A stretch of DNA of 6,946 nt, taken from contig NYXF01000043.1 in NCBI GenBank assembly GCA_002685455.1, positions 17,532-24,477 of the forward strand. Reading direction: 5' to 3'. The notes beneath the pieces are model-generated. The model was not told the DNA's origin. It searched no databases and worked only from the letters and a program-made list of their open reading frames with translations. Positions within the stretch are counted from its first letter, which is position 1, and each line of letters starts with the position of its first letter. The stretch is from Porticoccus sp. Lineage in GTDB: Bacteria; Pseudomonadota; Gammaproteobacteria; Pseudomonadales; Porticoccaceae. The position numbers and the translations under genes were made by a program. This document shows, piece after piece, positions 5,927-6,946 of the stretch.

Positions 5927-6946
5927 CTAATTAAGAATTTCATCACCCCATGACTTAAGAGATAACAGTATATTACGATCTCTTTCTGAACAATCTTTTG
6001 ATGACAATAGCTGGTTTATTTTTAATAAATAATTTCTCTTAGAGAGAGGGTCTTCGATATCATTATTTAATCTCTCATTACGCATATTTCTCCAAGTCTT
6101 TTTTTCAGATACGGTTAGAGAGTCAGGATAATTTGTTGCCCTATAGAGAAAAAGTAAGGCTTTATAACTTTTATCTTGAAAATCTGTAGTGATATCGGCT
6201 AATTCAGTGGATGAAGAATTTCTTACTTTTTTAAGATTTTTTTGATCATACTTGGCTTCAATGAAACAAACATGGCTTGACCTCTCGAGATACTTGCTTT
6301 TTTCAAATTGACACATAAAAAAGGCTTTTTTTAACTTTTCAGATAAATCATGCTTCAGCAATTCGTGCAGATTCTTGTTACATTTTTCCAGGGAAATATT
6401 TAACCGATTTGAAGCAGCATCATCTATCAATTTGGGTGTCAGAATGATAGGGCACTTATTTAATTCAATAGTATAAAGTGAAAGTTCTTGTTTATTGGAT
6501 TTATTGACGAATAAATTCTCATACAATTCTGTAGCTGAAAAATCTATCAGGGGCTTGGGATCACCCATTAAATTGAAACAGATTATAGAATTATTATTTG
6601 TAGGATTAATAGTTAATGGCATCATTAAAGATGAGTAAAGATTTTCTTTGTGGAGCTTTCCAGAAACATGCAAAAATGGTCTTTTCTTGTCAGTATCTAT
6701 AAGGCTCTTTACCTCTTTTTTTAGTCGATGAGCATAAATATAATTATATAATTTGGGTTGTTTAGTCATAACTAACTTCGCCAAATTAATAGTAGCAATT
6801 ACATCAGATAGAGCATCGTGAGCAGACTCATGATCGATTCCATTTGCCTCAGTCAAGCTAACCAATTTAAAACAAGGCGAACCATCATCTTTCACTGGCC
6901 AATTAATACCCTCTGGCCTTAGCGCTCGTGTAAGGCGAAGTAAATT
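5927..6946 (-). CDS. sbcB: Exodeoxyribonuclease I, N-terminus outside the window
   Basis: Exonuclease I degrades single-stranded DNA 3' to 5' in mismatch repair and recombination, and in E. coli it is recruited by SSB. The frame is open to the window edge at 6946 and ends in TAG (complement of 5927-5929), giving 339 residues against 475 in E. coli. About 136 N-terminal residues, with the first DEDD acidic residues, are missing. The GTG at 6895 is an internal Val: before it the frame reads LRLTRALRPEGINWP, matching E. coli ExoI. The last exonuclease motif is present as EsaHDALSD (His at 6820-6818, Asp at 6805-6803), matching the E. coli H181/D186 block. Family landmarks follow: AKLVMTKQP, PFLHVSGK, the SH3-like region with FNLMGDPKPL, LNKCPIILTP, and the C-terminal helical domain with LLFLYRATNYP and LKSWGDEIL. 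It lies 76-82 bases upstream of pyrB in the same direction. No disruption is visible in the part present. Confidence 0.95.
   Translation of the reverse strand, partial: NLLRLTRALRPEGINWPVKDDGSPCFKLVSLTEANGIDHESAHDALSDVIATINLAKLVMTKQPKLYNYIYAHRLKKEVKSLIDTDKKRPFLHVSGKLHKENLYSSLMMPLTINPTNNNSIICFNLMGDPKPLIDFSATELYENLFVNKSNKQELSLYTIELNKCPIILTPKLIDDAASNRLNISLEKCNKNLHELLKHDLSEKLKKAFFMCQFEKSKYLERSSHVCFIEAKYDQKNLKKVRNSSSTELADITTDFQDKSYKALLFLYRATNYPDSLTVSEKKTWRNMRNERLNNDIEDPLSKRNYLLKINQLLSSKDCSERDRNILLSLKSWGDEILN

Noticed and set aside
6893..6895. GTG as the start of the exonuclease gene
   Set aside because: The same frame upstream encodes LRLTRALRPEGINWP, which matches E. coli exonuclease I, so the gene continues beyond the window.
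1..6946. Mobile element, CRISPR array, tRNA/rRNA gene or defence system
   Set aside because: No long direct or inverted repeats, regularly spaced repeats, transposase or integrase motifs, or tRNA-like cloverleaf were seen. Nearly all bases are accounted for by five housekeeping genes.

Overview
The window is ordinary, gene-dense chromosomal sequence from an AT-rich bacterium, almost certainly a gammaproteobacterium. The best evidence is the aspartate carbamoyltransferase, which belongs to the long (about 335 aa) stand-alone PyrB type known from Shewanella-like marine gammaproteobacteria. The sbcB-type exonuclease I and a DinG helicase that aligns with E. coli DinG along its length agree with this. 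The low GC content (judged by eye) and Lys/Asn/Ile-rich proteins suggest a marine or host-associated lineage, but I cannot name a genus.

Layout: dxs (partial, 5' end outside the window) lies on the + strand and ends at 1477. Everything else is on the - strand. Read in its direction of transcription, the order is sbcB (partial, N-terminus outside the window, ends at 5927), pyrB (about 5844 to 4837), a PlsC-like acyltransferase (about 4793 to 3648) and dinG (3651 to 1489). dxs and dinG converge, with only 11 bases between their stop codons, and a 10-bp hairpin spans both stops. Coding density is about 97%, and no gap exceeds 80 bases.

Function: the genes are housekeeping genes from separate pathways: isoprenoid precursor synthesis (dxs), pyrimidine synthesis (pyrB), phospholipid or lipid acylation (the PlsC-like gene) and DNA repair or recombination (sbcB, dinG). 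The pyrB, acyltransferase and dinG genes are close enough to form one transcription unit. The acyltransferase and dinG overlap in an ATGA stop/start, which suggests translational coupling. The 76-base sbcB-pyrB gap is the only place on the - strand with room for a promoter, and it holds weak promoter-like and dyad elements.

I see no mobile element, CRISPR array, RNA gene or defence system, and no evidence for an undescribed system. The points worth a second look are modest: a non-canonical HX5D catalytic motif in the acyltransferase, DinG with YoaA/XPD-like motifs, dinG placed in an operon without a visible LexA box, start-codon choices in pyrB and the acyltransferase, and the hairpin shared by the convergent genes.
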